From Nitrospirota bacterium (GTDB taxonomy: Bacteria; Nitrospirota; Leptospirillia; Leptospirillales; Leptospirillaceae): a stretch of 64,000 nucleotides of DNA. The DNA lies in the NCBI GenBank assembly GCA_021806225.1, contig JAJZXW010000026.1, forward strand, positions 1 through 64,000, given 5' to 3'. A program made the translations under genes and the position numbers. Below, piece by piece: positions 1 to 9,243 of this stretch (the first letter of the stretch is position 1; each line of letters starts with the position of its first letter). The notes under the pieces are model-generated. The model was not told the DNA's origin and made no database searches. It was given only the letters and a program-made list of their open reading frames with translations.

Positions 1-87
1 TCCCCCAGCTATTTTGCCGGAAGCTGTGGGGGAGCCCCCATCGATGTGATTCGCCAATACATCGAACAGCAGAAGACGCCACACTAA
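1..87 (+). CDS. IS200/IS605-family transposase TnpA, C-terminal end (partial)
   Basis: The first 28 codons of the window are open and end at TAA. They encode a tail reading SYFAGSCGGAPIDVIRQYIE and then QQKTPH. This matches the end of HUH/Y1 transposases of the IS200/IS605 family, where a short stretch with SYF.GS and G..I..YI.Q lies after the catalytic tyrosine helix. The start, the HUH motif and the catalytic tyrosine lie left of the window, so activity cannot be judged. Two small hairpins follow within 60 bp, as expected for the right end of such an element. Confidence 0.8.
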   Translation, partial: SPSYFAGSCGGAPIDVIRQYIEQQKTPH

Positions 88-99
88 AAGCCACTACAG

Positions 100-147
100 G
101 GACGGCCCTGCCGTCCGCCCTATCCTTCCCCGCCGTGAATGGCGAGG
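100..147 (+). mobile_element. Putative right-end hairpins of the IS200/IS605 element
   Basis: Two stem-loops lie just after the transposase stop. The first pairs GGACGG (100-105) with CCGTCC (111-116) around a 5-nt loop. The second pairs CCCCGCC (128-134) with GGCGAGG (141-147), one mismatch, around the loop GTGAAT. IS200/IS605 elements end in subterminal imperfect palindromes recognised as single-stranded DNA by TnpA, so this is probably the element's right end. The exact cleavage site and target tetranucleotide cannot be fixed without the left end. Bases 148-223 show nothing else that I can identify. Confidence 0.55.
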
Positions 148-223
148 TTTGCCGCGCGATTGGATCAAGGGCCGGAGGAGAAGGAGAGGGGGAGACTATG
201 GCGCTCGAAGGTGGGCCCCGCCA

Positions 224-688
224 TCAGAAACCGGATCTTGGTCGGACCGGGGAGGGAACGGTGACGCCGTATCCTGTTTTCGGGACTGCGGACAAAAGGA
301 AAATCTTCTGGACTAGGGCGCCCTTGGGCGTCTCACGATAGTCGATCTCGAGGTCGGCGCCCGTTTTGAGGGCCCTGACTCCCACCGTCCTGCCCCCGGA
401 GAAGACCATCGTGTCGGGGACCAGAACTCCCCCGAAGAGGAAGACGAGGGACGGGCCCCGTCCCATGATGGCCGAAAGGGTCATGGGGTGGCGGGAGAGA
501 TCCAGGCTCTCGAGACGGCCATAAAAACGCCGCAGGGGGGGAGACCCGGCTTCGGATTTTTTCGGGGCATGGGGGGGGGCCCCTCCAGAGGCGGGCCCCG
601 GAAAGAGAAGGAGCACCAGAAGCAGGGCCGGGAGTCCGAAGGCCCGTCCTCCCGGAAGGGAGGACGGCGCGAGGGGGAGAGTCCTCAT
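224..688 (-). CDS. Small exported protein, DUF5666-like fold, last gene of trehalose operon
   Basis: This 154-aa product is not recognised as a named family. Residues 1-35 form a signal peptide (basic start, Leu-rich core, ASGGAP cleavage region). Residues 54-145 show the rhythm of small beta proteins such as DUF5666: a start like [11 protein letters not shown], then a [10 protein letters not shown] segment, then [11 protein letters not shown]. The ATG overlaps the glgX stop as ATGA, so it is translationally coupled to the glycogen/trehalose genes although it should act in the periplasm. No catalytic residues are visible. The function is unknown; the domain resemblance is by pattern only. Confidence 0.6.
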   Translation of the reverse strand: MRTLPLAPSSLPGGRAFGLPALLLVLLLFPGPASGGAPPHAPKKSEAGSPPLRRFYGRLESLDLSRHPMTLSAIMGRGPSLVFLFGGVLVPDTMVFSGGRTVGVRALKTGADLEIDYRETPKGALVQKIFLLSAVPKTGYGVTVPSPVRPRSGF

Positions 689-2886
689 GGTCCGGAGTCG
701 CTCCTCCCGTCAGAGGCCGGGCGCGAAAAGGGGCGTCCGACCTCTGTTCCGGCCTTGGCCTCCTGCAGGAGGAAGAGGACCATCGCCCGCCCTGTGGCAT
801 CATAAGGGCGTCCGCCCCGGTAAAAGCTCCGGCGGGGGGGAAGGGTCCCCGGCCGGGGATGGGAGGTGTCGAGAAGAAGGGACCAGTGGGCCCCCTTGCG
901 GTGGGTGGGCAGGATGAACGAGACCGTCTCGTAGTGGGCGTTGAAGAGGATGAGGAGGGTGTCTCCCGACAGGGACCCCCCCCGGCTGTCCCTTTCGTCG
1001 ATCAGATCTCCGGAGAGGCGAACCCCCAGGGTCCGGACGAAATCGGCGTTCCACTCCTCGTCGGTCATCTCGTGGCCGGTGGGAGAGAACCAGGAGATGT
1101 CCTTGATCTCCGAGCCCCGGATTTTGCGTCCGTGGAAGAATTTGCGCCGACGCAGGACGGGGGAGGAGCGGCGGAGGGCGATCATGAAGCGGGTGAACGC
1201 GAGAAGGTTTTTCTGGTCGGCTGTCAGGGTCCAGTCATACCAGGAGAGATCGTTGTCCTGGCAGTAGGCGTTGTTGTTTCCCCGCTGGGTCCGGGCGATC
1301 TCGTCGCCTCCGCTCAGCATCGGGACTCCCTGGGAGAGCAGGAGGGTCGCGATGAAGTTCCTCATCTGGCGGAGCCTGAGATCGCGGATCTCCGGTTTGT
1401 CGGTCGGACCCTCCTCTCCGCAGTTCCAGCTGATGTTGTCGTTGTTGCCGTCGCGGTTTTTTTCGAGGTTGGCCTCGTTGTGCTTGTCGTTGTAGCTCAC
1501 GAGGTCGTTCAATGTAAATCCGTCGTGGGCGGTGACGAAGTTGATGCTCGCGTGGGGCCGCCGCCCCTCCTGCTCGTAGAGGTCGCTGCTCCCGGAGAGA
1601 CGGGTGGCGAGTTCCGCCACCTGGCGCCCGTCCCCCTTCCAGAAGCGGCGGATCGCGTCCCGGTAAAGCCCGTTCCATTCGGTCCAGAGGGACGGGAAAT
1701 TCCCGACCTGGTAGCCGCCTTCTCCCACGTCCCACGGTTCGGCGATCAGCTTCACCTGGGAGACGACGGGGTCCTGCTGGATGACGTCGAAGAAGGCGGA
1801 GAGCTTGTCGACTTCGTGGAGCTCCCGGGCGAGGGCGCTCGCCAGGTCGAAGCGGAACCCGTCCACGTGCATCTCGAGGATCCAGTAGCGGAGGCTGTCC
1901 ATGATCATCTGGAGAACCTGCGGATGGCGCATGTTCAGGGTGTTCCCGCACCCGGTGTAATCCATGTAGTACCGGGGTTCCTTTTCCATCAGGCGATAGT
2001 AGGTCGGGTTGTCGATTCCCCGGAGCGAGAGGGTCGGACCGAGGTGGTTTCCTTCGCAGGTGTGGTTGTAGACCACGTCGAGAATCACCTCGATCCCCGC
2101 GTCGTGGAACGTCCGGACCATCCGTTTGAACTCGTTCGAGGGAGACATGGTTCCCGAGCCGTAGCGGTTGTCCGGCGCAAAGTAGGAAAGGGTGTTGTAT
2201 CCCCAATAATTGGTGAGCCCCCGGGTGACGAGGGCATGTTCGCTCGCGTGGTGGTGGACCGGCAGAAGCTCGACGGCGGTGATTCCCAGATCCCTGAGAT
2301 AGTCGACGACCGGTTCGCTGGCAAGGCCGGCGTAGGTTCCGCGAAGCTCCGGCGGAAGATCTGGGTGCAAGGCGGTGAAGCCCTTGACGTGGGTTTCGTA
2401 GATGACCGTCTCCGACCAGGGCGTCCGGGGAGGCCGGTCGGTCCCCCAGACATAGGCCGGATCGAGAACCATCGCAAGGGGGGCCCCAGCGGCATTGTCC
2501 CGGGTATCCATCACCTTGTCGCCATCGGGGTGGCCGAGGGGATAGGCAAAGAGGGTCTCGTCCCACCGGCTCCGCCGGGCGATCTCCTTGGCGTAGGGAT
2601 CCAGAACGACCTTGTTCGGATTGAAGCGGAGACCCCGATCAGGATCATAGGCTCCATGGACGCGATATCCGTAAATTACCCCCGGCCGGGCATCGGGAAG
2701 GTAGAGGTGCCAGATGTGGTTGGTCCGTTCGGTGAGGGGAATGCGGACCGACTCGGCGGTGGCGGATGCGTCGGGAAAGAGGCAAAGCTCCACCCCTTCC
2801 GCATTCTCGGAGAAAAGGGAGAAGTTGACCCCTTTTCCGTCCCAGGTCGCCCCGAGAGGAAAGGGCTTGCCGGGCATGGTCCTCAT
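685..2886 (-). CDS. glgX: Glycogen debranching enzyme GlgX
   Basis: A GH13 isoamylase-type enzyme of 733 aa that hydrolyses alpha-1,6 branches of limit-dextrin glycogen and frees linear maltooligosaccharides for TreY. An N-terminal CBM48-like domain (about 1-120, [19 protein letters not shown]) precedes the catalytic barrel. All four GH13 regions are intact: DVVYNH (270-275), GFRFD with nucleophile Asp347, AEPWD with acid/base Glu383, and TAHD. Length is near the usual 650-720 aa. It starts with an ATGA overlap on the treS stop and ends with an ATGA overlap on the next gene, so it sits inside one coupled operon. Confidence 0.93.
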   Translation of the reverse strand: MRTMPGKPFPLGATWDGKGVNFSLFSENAEGVELCLFPDASATAESVRIPLTERTNHIWHLYLPDARPGVIYGYRVHGAYDPDRGLRFNPNKVVLDPYAKEIARRSRWDETLFAYPLGHPDGDKVMDTRDNAAGAPLAMVLDPAYVWGTDRPPRTPWSETVIYETHVKGFTALHPDLPPELRGTYAGLASEPVVDYLRDLGITAVELLPVHHHASEHALVTRGLTNYWGYNTLSYFAPDNRYGSGTMSPSNEFKRMVRTFHDAGIEVILDVVYNHTCEGNHLGPTLSLRGIDNPTYYRLMEKEPRYYMDYTGCGNTLNMRHPQVLQMIMDSLRYWILEMHVDGFRFDLASALARELHEVDKLSAFFDVIQQDPVVSQVKLIAEPWDVGEGGYQVGNFPSLWTEWNGLYRDAIRRFWKGDGRQVAELATRLSGSSDLYEQEGRRPHASINFVTAHDGFTLNDLVSYNDKHNEANLEKNRDGNNDNISWNCGEEGPTDKPEIRDLRLRQMRNFIATLLLSQGVPMLSGGDEIARTQRGNNNAYCQDNDLSWYDWTLTADQKNLLAFTRFMIALRRSSPVLRRRKFFHGRKIRGSEIKDISWFSPTGHEMTDEEWNADFVRTLGVRLSGDLIDERDSRGGSLSGDTLLILFNAHYETVSFILPTHRKGAHWSLLLDTSHPRPGTLPPRRSFYRGGRPYDATGRAMVLFLLQEAKAGTEVGRPFSRPASDGRSDSGP

Positions 2887-4682
2887 GAGTCCTTCCCTTC
2901 GGAGGAGGCCTGGGAAGCGGGGACGCGGCGCCCGGAACGGGCGGATCCCGTAGAGCGGGCCTTTTTTTTCGGTTCCTCAGGAGACCGGGCATCGCCCAGA
3001 CGGCGGTGGGGATGACCTTCCGAAGAGGCTTTGGCATGGTTGGGCCGGAGCAGGGAGAGCCAGAAGTAGCCGTAGGGGCTCATCGTGAAATGGAAGCGCG
3101 AATTCCGGATGGGCGGAAAGGGATTGCCGCCGAAAAGCTCCAGAGGAACATGGTTCCGGAAACGGGAGAGGTCGACCGTGACCGATTCGGTGCGGTCGGA
3201 GAGGTTGTTGAGGACCAGGACGATATCGTCGCCCAACTCGCGCAGATAGGCCAGAACGCTTCGGTTCCGGGTGTCCAGGAGGGTCAGCCGGCCCCGGCCG
3301 AAGAGGCGGGCCGTCTGCCGGACGGCCAGCATCTGGCGGAGGGTGTTGAGGGGGCTGGTGGGATAGCGGGCCTGGTTTTCCACATTGACGACCTGGTAGC
3401 CGTAGATGGGGTTCTGGATGAGCGGGGCATACAGATCGGAAGGGTTGGCCCGGGAAAATCCCCCGTTCCGGTCGGAGGACCACTGCATCGGGGTCCGGAC
3501 CCCGTTCCGGTCGCCGAGGTGGATGTTGTCCCCCATGCCGATCTCGTCGCCGTAATAGAGGATGGGGGTTCCGGGAAGGGTCAGGAGGAGGCTGTGCATG
3601 AGGTCGATCTTCCGGCGGTCGTTCTGCATGAGGGGGGCCAGCCGCCTCCGGATTCCGATGTTCAGGCGCATCCGTGGATCCTGGGCGTAGGTGGACCACA
3701 GGTAGTCGCGTTCTTGGTCGCTCACCATCTCGAGGGTCAGTTCGTCGTGGTTTCGGAGGAAGATCGCCCACTGGCACCTCTCCGGAATGGGAGGGGTCTG
3801 TTCGAGGATGTCGATGACGGGCTTGCGGTCGCCCCGGGCGATGGCGATGAAGAGTCGGGGCATCAGGGGGAAATGGTAGGCCATGTGGAACTCGTCGCCG
3901 TTTCCGAAGTAGGGGAGGACGTCCTGGGGCCACTGGTTGGCCTCGGCCAGGAGCATCCGGTCGGGAAACTCCCGATCGACTTCGGCCCTCAGGCGCTTCA
4001 TGAAGGCGTGGGTCTCCGGGAGATTCTCGCAGTTCGTGCCCTCCCGCTCGTAGAGGTAGGGGACGGCGTCGCAGCGGAGACCGTCCACTCCGAGCGAAAA
4101 CCAGAACTTGACCACCTTCAGAAGTTCCTCCTGGACCTTGGGGTTTTCGAAGTTCAGGTCGGGCTGGTGGTGAAAGAAGCGGTGCCAGTAGTACTGCCGG
4201 GTGCGGGGCTCCCAGGTCCAGTTCGACTTTTCCGCGTCGCTGAAGATGATCCGGGTCTCCTTGTAGCGGTCCGGGGTGTCGCTCCAGACGAAGTAGTCCC
4301 GGAAGGGGGAGGAGCGGGAGGCGGCGGCGGAAACGAACCAGGGGTGGGTGTTGGAGGTGTGGTTCAGCACCAGCTCCGTGATGACGCGGATCCCCCGGTC
4401 GTGGGCGGCCGAGAGGAATCGCTGGAATTCCTCCATCGTTCCGTAGGGGGGGTAGAGGGCATAGTAGTTCCGGATGTCGTAGCCGTCGTCCCGAAGCGGG
4501 GAGTCGGTGAAGGGAAGGAGCCAGACGGCGGTGATGCCCAGATCCTGGAGATAGTCGAGGCGGCCCGTCAGTCCGGCAAAGTCTCCGACTCCGTCGCCGT
4601 TTGCGTCGAAGAAGGACTTGACCGGGATTTCGTAGATGATGACATCCTTGTACCAGTCGGAGGCTCCTCCGAGGACCGTCAT
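2883..4682 (-). CDS. treS: Trehalose synthase (maltose alpha-D-glucosyltransferase)
   Basis: TreS interconverts maltose and trehalose by intramolecular transglucosylation in the cytoplasm. The 599-aa protein opens with the typical [17 protein letters not shown]. It keeps every GH13 catalytic element: LNHTS (His108), GLRCD with nucleophile Asp205, LAEANQW with acid/base Glu247, and RNHDE with Asp313. The family hallmarks [10 protein letters not shown] and RTPMQWS follow, then a C-terminal beta domain ending near residue 552. The last 45-50 residues are a Lys/Arg/Ser-rich tail with no recognisable domain, and there is no fused maltokinase. It overlaps both neighbouring genes by ATGA-type junctions. 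Confidence 0.92.
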   Translation of the reverse strand: MTVLGGASDWYKDVIIYEIPVKSFFDANGDGVGDFAGLTGRLDYLQDLGITAVWLLPFTDSPLRDDGYDIRNYYALYPPYGTMEEFQRFLSAAHDRGIRVITELVLNHTSNTHPWFVSAAASRSSPFRDYFVWSDTPDRYKETRIIFSDAEKSNWTWEPRTRQYYWHRFFHHQPDLNFENPKVQEELLKVVKFWFSLGVDGLRCDAVPYLYEREGTNCENLPETHAFMKRLRAEVDREFPDRMLLAEANQWPQDVLPYFGNGDEFHMAYHFPLMPRLFIAIARGDRKPVIDILEQTPPIPERCQWAIFLRNHDELTLEMVSDQERDYLWSTYAQDPRMRLNIGIRRRLAPLMQNDRRKIDLMHSLLLTLPGTPILYYGDEIGMGDNIHLGDRNGVRTPMQWSSDRNGGFSRANPSDLYAPLIQNPIYGYQVVNVENQARYPTSPLNTLRQMLAVRQTARLFGRGRLTLLDTRNRSVLAYLRELGDDIVLVLNNLSDRTESVTVDLSRFRNHVPLELFGGNPFPPIRNSRFHFTMSPYGYFWLSLLRPNHAKASSEGHPHRRLGDARSPEEPKKKARSTGSARSGRRVPASQASSEGKDS

Positions 4683-6346
4683 GGGGTTGCCTCCGCTTTT
4701 CTCTTCCGGGCCGGCCTACGGCCGGGAAGGAGTTCGAGCCAGATGAAGGAGTAGGGAGTCATGGTGACGAGATAGGGGTGACGGGGAATTTTCGGGAACA
4801 GGGCTCCTCCGAAGAGTTCCCGGGGAAGCAAGGAGGCGAACTGGCCAAGCTTGAGCTCTCCGCAGATGGAGGACTTCGAGAGGTTGTGGACGATGAGGCA
4901 GGTTTCCTCGCCCGAGCGGCGGGTGAAGGCGAAGAGGGCGGGGTGCGTGGTTTCGACCACCCTGAACTGGCCCGGACTCCAGAGGGCCGGCTGACGGTTC
5001 CTCACCTCGATCATCCGCCGGACGTTCCAGAGATGGGAGTCGGCGAAGCGTTCCTGGCTCTCCACGTTGACCATCGTGTAGCTGTAGAGTGGGTCGTCGA
5101 TGACGGGATTGTACAGCTCTTCCGGGTCGGCTCCGGAAAATCCCGCGTTGCGGTCGGAGGACCACTGCATGGGGGTGCGGACGGGGTTGCGTCCCGGGAG
5201 ATGGGGATGGTCCCCCATGCCGATCTCGTCGCCATAATAGAGGACGGGCAGACCGGGAAAGGTGAAGAAGAGGCTGGCTGCGAGCTGGATGCGGCGGCGT
5301 CCGTTCTCCATGATCCGGGCCACCCGCGCCAGGACCGGCCGGTCCTGCGAGGACGCCGCCTCCAGGGGGAAGATCGCGTCTCCCCCGTCCTCCTCGAGAA
5401 ACTTTTCGAAGGTCTCTTCGGATCGTTCCCGGAGATCGAGGGTCCAGCGGATCGGAAGATCCTTCCGGACGTGACTCTCGCGTTCTCCCGATGCGATGGC
5501 CTGTTCGAGGGGCTCCTTGTTCTCTTCCTTCACGGACCGGATGACCGAGGGAAAGAATCCGTTGTAGTGGTAGAGGAGGCGGGGATCCTTGGAAAAGGCG
5601 CCGCGGGGGGGAGAACTTGTTTCGAAGAGGAAGACGCGATCCGGAAAGGAGTTCCGGAGGGGGACGAGGATCCCCTGGAGCTGCCGGAAAGGGTCGGTAA
5701 CCAGTTCGATCCCCTCCTTGCCCAGGCGGTGGAGCCGCCCTGACCCTGCCAGCCGGAATCCGTCGAGTCCCAGGGTGAACCAGTGCTCGAAGACCCTCCG
5801 GATCTCCTCGCAGATTTCGGGATCCGCGTAGTTGATGGCCGGCTCGTCCTTGTGGTCTTGGTACCAGTAGTACTGGCCCGTCTCGTCGTCCTTGGCCCAG
5901 TTCGAGATCTCCGGCGTCTCCTGGTCCGGAGAGGAGGGGAGCTTGAGGCGATTCGACCAGAAGAAGCTCTTCCGCAGATACCGGGAGCTTCGGTCCCGCG
6001 ACTCGATGAACCAGGTGTGGCGGTCGCTGGTCGCGTTGATCGGAAGGGAGGCCAGGACCTTGAGCCCCTTGCTGTGGGCGGCCTCGATCACGACCAGAAA
6101 TTCGGAGAGGGAGCCCAGGGATGCGTCGGGACGCATCCAGTCGGTCAGGGGGTGGCGGCTTTTGCCGGAGAAGGACTGGAAGGGGCAGTTCAGAAGGATC
6201 CCCTTCACCCCGAGACGGGCGATGTAGTCCATCCGTTCGAGGATTCCCCGGAAGTCTCCCACTCCGTCTCCGGATTTGTCGTAGAAGCTTCGGATGTAGA
6301 TCTCGTAGAGGATCCCGCGGGAGATCCAGAGCTCGGTGTCGTCCAT
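4679..6346 (-). CDS. TreS-like GH13 protein lacking catalytic residues (probable pseudoenzyme)
   Basis: A 555-aa paralogue of the adjacent TreS, colinear from MDDTELWISRGILYEIYIRS to the C-terminal beta domain. It retains [10 protein letters not shown] and [11 protein letters not shown]. The catalytic core is not preserved. Region I reads LPINATS (TreS His108 is Ala105). Region II reads GFRLAG (nucleophile Asp205 is Ala200). Region IV, NHDE in TreS, has become WTLDLRE. Only the acid/base Glu242 remains. The reading frame is intact and coupled on both sides (TGATG with treY, ATGA with treS), so it is not simple decay. I infer a structural or regulatory partner of TreS. The frame stays open upstream to 6661, but that part is antisense-like and overlaps treY. 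Confidence 0.85.
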   Translation of the reverse strand: MDDTELWISRGILYEIYIRSFYDKSGDGVGDFRGILERMDYIARLGVKGILLNCPFQSFSGKSRHPLTDWMRPDASLGSLSEFLVVIEAAHSKGLKVLASLPINATSDRHTWFIESRDRSSRYLRKSFFWSNRLKLPSSPDQETPEISNWAKDDETGQYYWYQDHKDEPAINYADPEICEEIRRVFEHWFTLGLDGFRLAGSGRLHRLGKEGIELVTDPFRQLQGILVPLRNSFPDRVFLFETSSPPRGAFSKDPRLLYHYNGFFPSVIRSVKEENKEPLEQAIASGERESHVRKDLPIRWTLDLRERSEETFEKFLEEDGGDAIFPLEAASSQDRPVLARVARIMENGRRRIQLAASLFFTFPGLPVLYYGDEIGMGDHPHLPGRNPVRTPMQWSSDRNAGFSGADPEELYNPVIDDPLYSYTMVNVESQERFADSHLWNVRRMIEVRNRQPALWSPGQFRVVETTHPALFAFTRRSGEETCLIVHNLSKSSICGELKLGQFASLLPRELFGGALFPKIPRHPYLVTMTPYSFIWLELLPGRRPARKRKAEATP

Positions 6347-9243
6347 CAGAGGCCCTCCTTGGGGGAGACCGGTCCGGGCCCCCGGAAAAGGACGGTGAAA
6401 AGCGTGCCTCCCATCGCAGGACCCAGAGGGATCCCCCCCGTTCCTCCGGAATGCCGGTGGGCGATTTTTCGTCCCGTAAACAGGTGGATCCAGGGCCCCT
6501 TCTCGAATGCCGGAAGGGGAATCGTTCCCCCGGGGCTCTCCCGGGAGAGCAGACCGGCCCCCTCCTCGAGGGTTCCTGCAACGCGGCGGTCGATCACCAC
6601 GAGAAGGTCCCGGTCGGGAAGACTCCGAATGAACCCCAGCATACCATGACTTTCTTCCCATTCCGGAGGGAGGGGCCGATAGTCTCCTTCGAGAAAGAGG
6701 GGGGGGTGGCTCTTCCTGAGATTCAAGAGGATCCAGGTGAGGAAAAGCTTGATGCGGCCGTCAGGCCAGTGGATCAGGAAGCGGCGGAAGGCGTGTTCCG
6801 GATTCGCGGTCCATTGGTCAATGACGGCCTTCAGAAGGCGGGACCTTTTGGTAAAGTCGACGGGGCGGCGGTTGTCGGGGTCGACCAGTGAGAGGTCCCA
6901 GAGCTCGTCGCCGCGGTAGAGGTCGAAGACCCCCGGAGAAGCGGCCTTGAGGACGATCTGGGCAAGCGCGATGGCGGCCCCTTCCGGAGCGACGATCCTC
7001 TGGAAGGACTGAAAGTCCTTCAGAAAGGGAGAGGGCCTGTCGGGGCGGAGGATCTCCCGGAGGTAGCGGCAGACCCCTTCCTCGTAAACGGGGTCGGGGG
7101 TGATCCAGTTGGTGTGACGCTTGGCTTCCCGGAGGGCCTTGACCACATACGCCTCCAGGCGCTGTCCGAAGTCCGTCTCCTCCCGGCCGGGAAGGGGCCA
7201 GGCTCCGATCAGGGTCTGGTAGAGAAAGTGTTCGAGGGAAGGGTCGGGAAGCTCCGCATCGCTCTTGCCCCGGCTTCTCAGATCACGATTCATGGTCCGC
7301 CAGGCCTCCACCCGTTCGATCCACAGGTCGGCATGGCCGGAGAGGGCGGCGATCCGGGCCCTGAGGTCCGCGCTTCTCTTGGTGTCGTGGGTGGAGGTCG
7401 CGGACAGGGAGAGAGGAAAGCGTTCGAGGCGGTCGCGGTTGAAGCGGTGGAACTCTTCGGGGCCCTGGGGAGGGGCGCCCGGATCGTTTCCGACCTCGTT
7501 TGCGGATATCAGAGGGGTGTAGAGATAAAAGGACGTGTCCTCGACTCCCTTTGCCATGACGGCGCCCGAAAATTGTTGCCACTTCAGGACGAAATCCGTC
7601 CATCGATTCCGTTTTTCGGGACGGGTTCCAGGCGGAAAATCGAGAGTCAGGACCCGTTCGAAAAAGCGGAACAGGCCCACCCTTCGGGCGGGATGGCGCA
7701 GCCGGGCTTCGTCGAGCGCCCGGGAGAGACGGGACCGGTCCTCTTCGGGGACGCTCCCGTCCCGGATATAGGTCCGGTAGACCCCCATGCAGGCCGTCAC
7801 CTCGACCAGTCCGGCCTGAAGCTCGCGGAATCCCGTCTCCCGAACATCGCGCTCCTCCATGGCGATCCATTCGAGAAGAAGGGTCAGACGGCGCAGTTCG
7901 CCCCCCATGAGAGTTTCGGCCACGAATTTTTTTTGCTGGTAGGCGATTTCCGAAAAGGAGCGTTCTGGGGCGAGAGCCGTTTCGTACCATTCCGTCAGCC
8001 GCCGGGCCCCTTTTGGATCGGTGAAGATTCCGGACAGGAAGGACGCGAACTCGTAGCCGGTTGTTCCCAGGACCGTCCAGTCCGGAAGGGATTCGTCCCG
8101 GGCCAGGATCTTCTCCACCCAGACGAGGGGGACCCGTTCCGGCCGCTCTTCCTGGAGAAGGCGCGAGAGGTGGTGGAGATAGTCGGCCGGGTCCCGGAGA
8201 CCGTCGACGTGGTCGACGCGCACGCCGTCGATCCATCCGTTCCGGCTCCACTCCCGGACGAGCCGGTGAAAGGCCTCGAAGACCCGGTCGTCCTCCATTC
8301 GGACACCGGCGAGGTCGGCCACATCGAAGAAGCGCCGGTAGTTCAGGGTTCGCGTCACAGTTTTCCAGTGGGACAGCCAGTATGCCTGGGCGGAGAGGAG
8401 GACGTCCATCCGGTCGAAGGAGGAAGGAATCCCCCTGATTCCCCGATATTCGGCCAGGACCCGTTCCAGCGCCTCCCGGAACAGGTCGCTGCTTTGGTAC
8501 AGGCGTTTCAGAAGAAGGTGGATCGTCCGCCGGGCCCGGGATCTGAGGCGCCGGGACAGGGGGTCGGAACGACGTTCGGGAAGGGATTCCGTGCGTTTTA
8601 TCAGGAGGTCGAGGGTGTTCCGGGCCAGGTCCGCCTCAGGGCGGGAGCCGAAGGGGAGAAGGTCCCTGATTTCCTGGAAGACCGGAACCAGCGTGGCCGG
8701 GTCGACGGGGAAAAGGGTCTCGTAGTAGCGGACGGCGAAGCCGTTTTTCACGAAGAGCAGTTCGAGCTCCTGGTTTTCCAGAACCTTCCGGTAGGAGTCG
8801 CCGAGAACCGGCAGGCTGAGCCGGTGCTCGAGGGCCCGCTGTGGCGGGGTCCAGTCCACGTCGAAGAACATGGAGAAGGGGGAGGCCTCTCCGTTTTCCA
8901 GAAGATCCCGCCACCATGGGTTTTCATAGTGGGCGGCCATGTGGTTGGGGACGATGTCCAGGACCAGACCCATCCCGCGGCTACGGAGGGCCCGGGAAAG
9001 ATGCTCCATGTCGGCGGGAGTTCCGGTCTCCGGGTTGAGGCGTGTGGGGTCGATGAGGTCGTACCCGTGTCCGCTCCCCGATCGGGCGGCAAAGAGGGGG
9101 GAGGCGTAGATCGTGGTGATCCCGAGCCGCTCGAGATAGGGAACAAGCCGTGCGGCGGCTGTCAGGCGGAAATTCCGGGAGAATCCCAGCCTGCAGGTGG
9201 CGAGAGGGAGCCGCTCCCTTCCTCCGGCGTGAAAGGGGTTCAT
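6346..9243 (-). CDS. treY: Maltooligosyl trehalose synthase TreY
   Basis: TreY isomerises the reducing-end alpha-1,4 bond of a maltooligosaccharide to alpha-1,1, giving maltooligosyl trehalose. The 965-aa protein shows the family start TCRLGFSRNFRLTAAARLVPYL and IYASPLF. The GH13 residues are intact: DIVPNHMA, DGVRVDHVDGL with the nucleophile Asp, WVEKIL with the Glu, and TSTHDTKR. The length is somewhat above most bacterial TreY (about 750-950 aa). The ATG overlaps the treZ stop by four bases. Together with TreZ it forms the two-step route from glycogen-derived dextrins to trehalose. Confidence 0.93.
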   Translation of the reverse strand: MNPFHAGGRERLPLATCRLGFSRNFRLTAAARLVPYLERLGITTIYASPLFAARSGSGHGYDLIDPTRLNPETGTPADMEHLSRALRSRGMGLVLDIVPNHMAAHYENPWWRDLLENGEASPFSMFFDVDWTPPQRALEHRLSLPVLGDSYRKVLENQELELLFVKNGFAVRYYETLFPVDPATLVPVFQEIRDLLPFGSRPEADLARNTLDLLIKRTESLPERRSDPLSRRLRSRARRTIHLLLKRLYQSSDLFREALERVLAEYRGIRGIPSSFDRMDVLLSAQAYWLSHWKTVTRTLNYRRFFDVADLAGVRMEDDRVFEAFHRLVREWSRNGWIDGVRVDHVDGLRDPADYLHHLSRLLQEERPERVPLVWVEKILARDESLPDWTVLGTTGYEFASFLSGIFTDPKGARRLTEWYETALAPERSFSEIAYQQKKFVAETLMGGELRRLTLLLEWIAMEERDVRETGFRELQAGLVEVTACMGVYRTYIRDGSVPEEDRSRLSRALDEARLRHPARRVGLFRFFERVLTLDFPPGTRPEKRNRWTDFVLKWQQFSGAVMAKGVEDTSFYLYTPLISANEVGNDPGAPPQGPEEFHRFNRDRLERFPLSLSATSTHDTKRSADLRARIAALSGHADLWIERVEAWRTMNRDLRSRGKSDAELPDPSLEHFLYQTLIGAWPLPGREETDFGQRLEAYVVKALREAKRHTNWITPDPVYEEGVCRYLREILRPDRPSPFLKDFQSFQRIVAPEGAAIALAQIVLKAASPGVFDLYRGDELWDLSLVDPDNRRPVDFTKRSRLLKAVIDQWTANPEHAFRRFLIHWPDGRIKLFLTWILLNLRKSHPPLFLEGDYRPLPPEWEESHGMLGFIRSLPDRDLLVVIDRRVAGTLEEGAGLLSRESPGGTIPLPAFEKGPWIHLFTGRKIAHRHSGGTGGIPLGPAMGGTLFTVLFRGPGPVSPKEGL

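Noticed and set aside
859..3015. 718-aa open frame on the plus strand opposite glgX
   Set aside because: It is antisense to a gene with full GH13 motifs, shows Val/Gly-rich mirror composition and no domain; a by-product of high third-position GC.
6347..6661. N-terminal extension of the TreS-like protein
   Set aside because: It overlaps treY and is Arg/Pro/Gly-rich; the family start is at 6346 with a TGATG junction.
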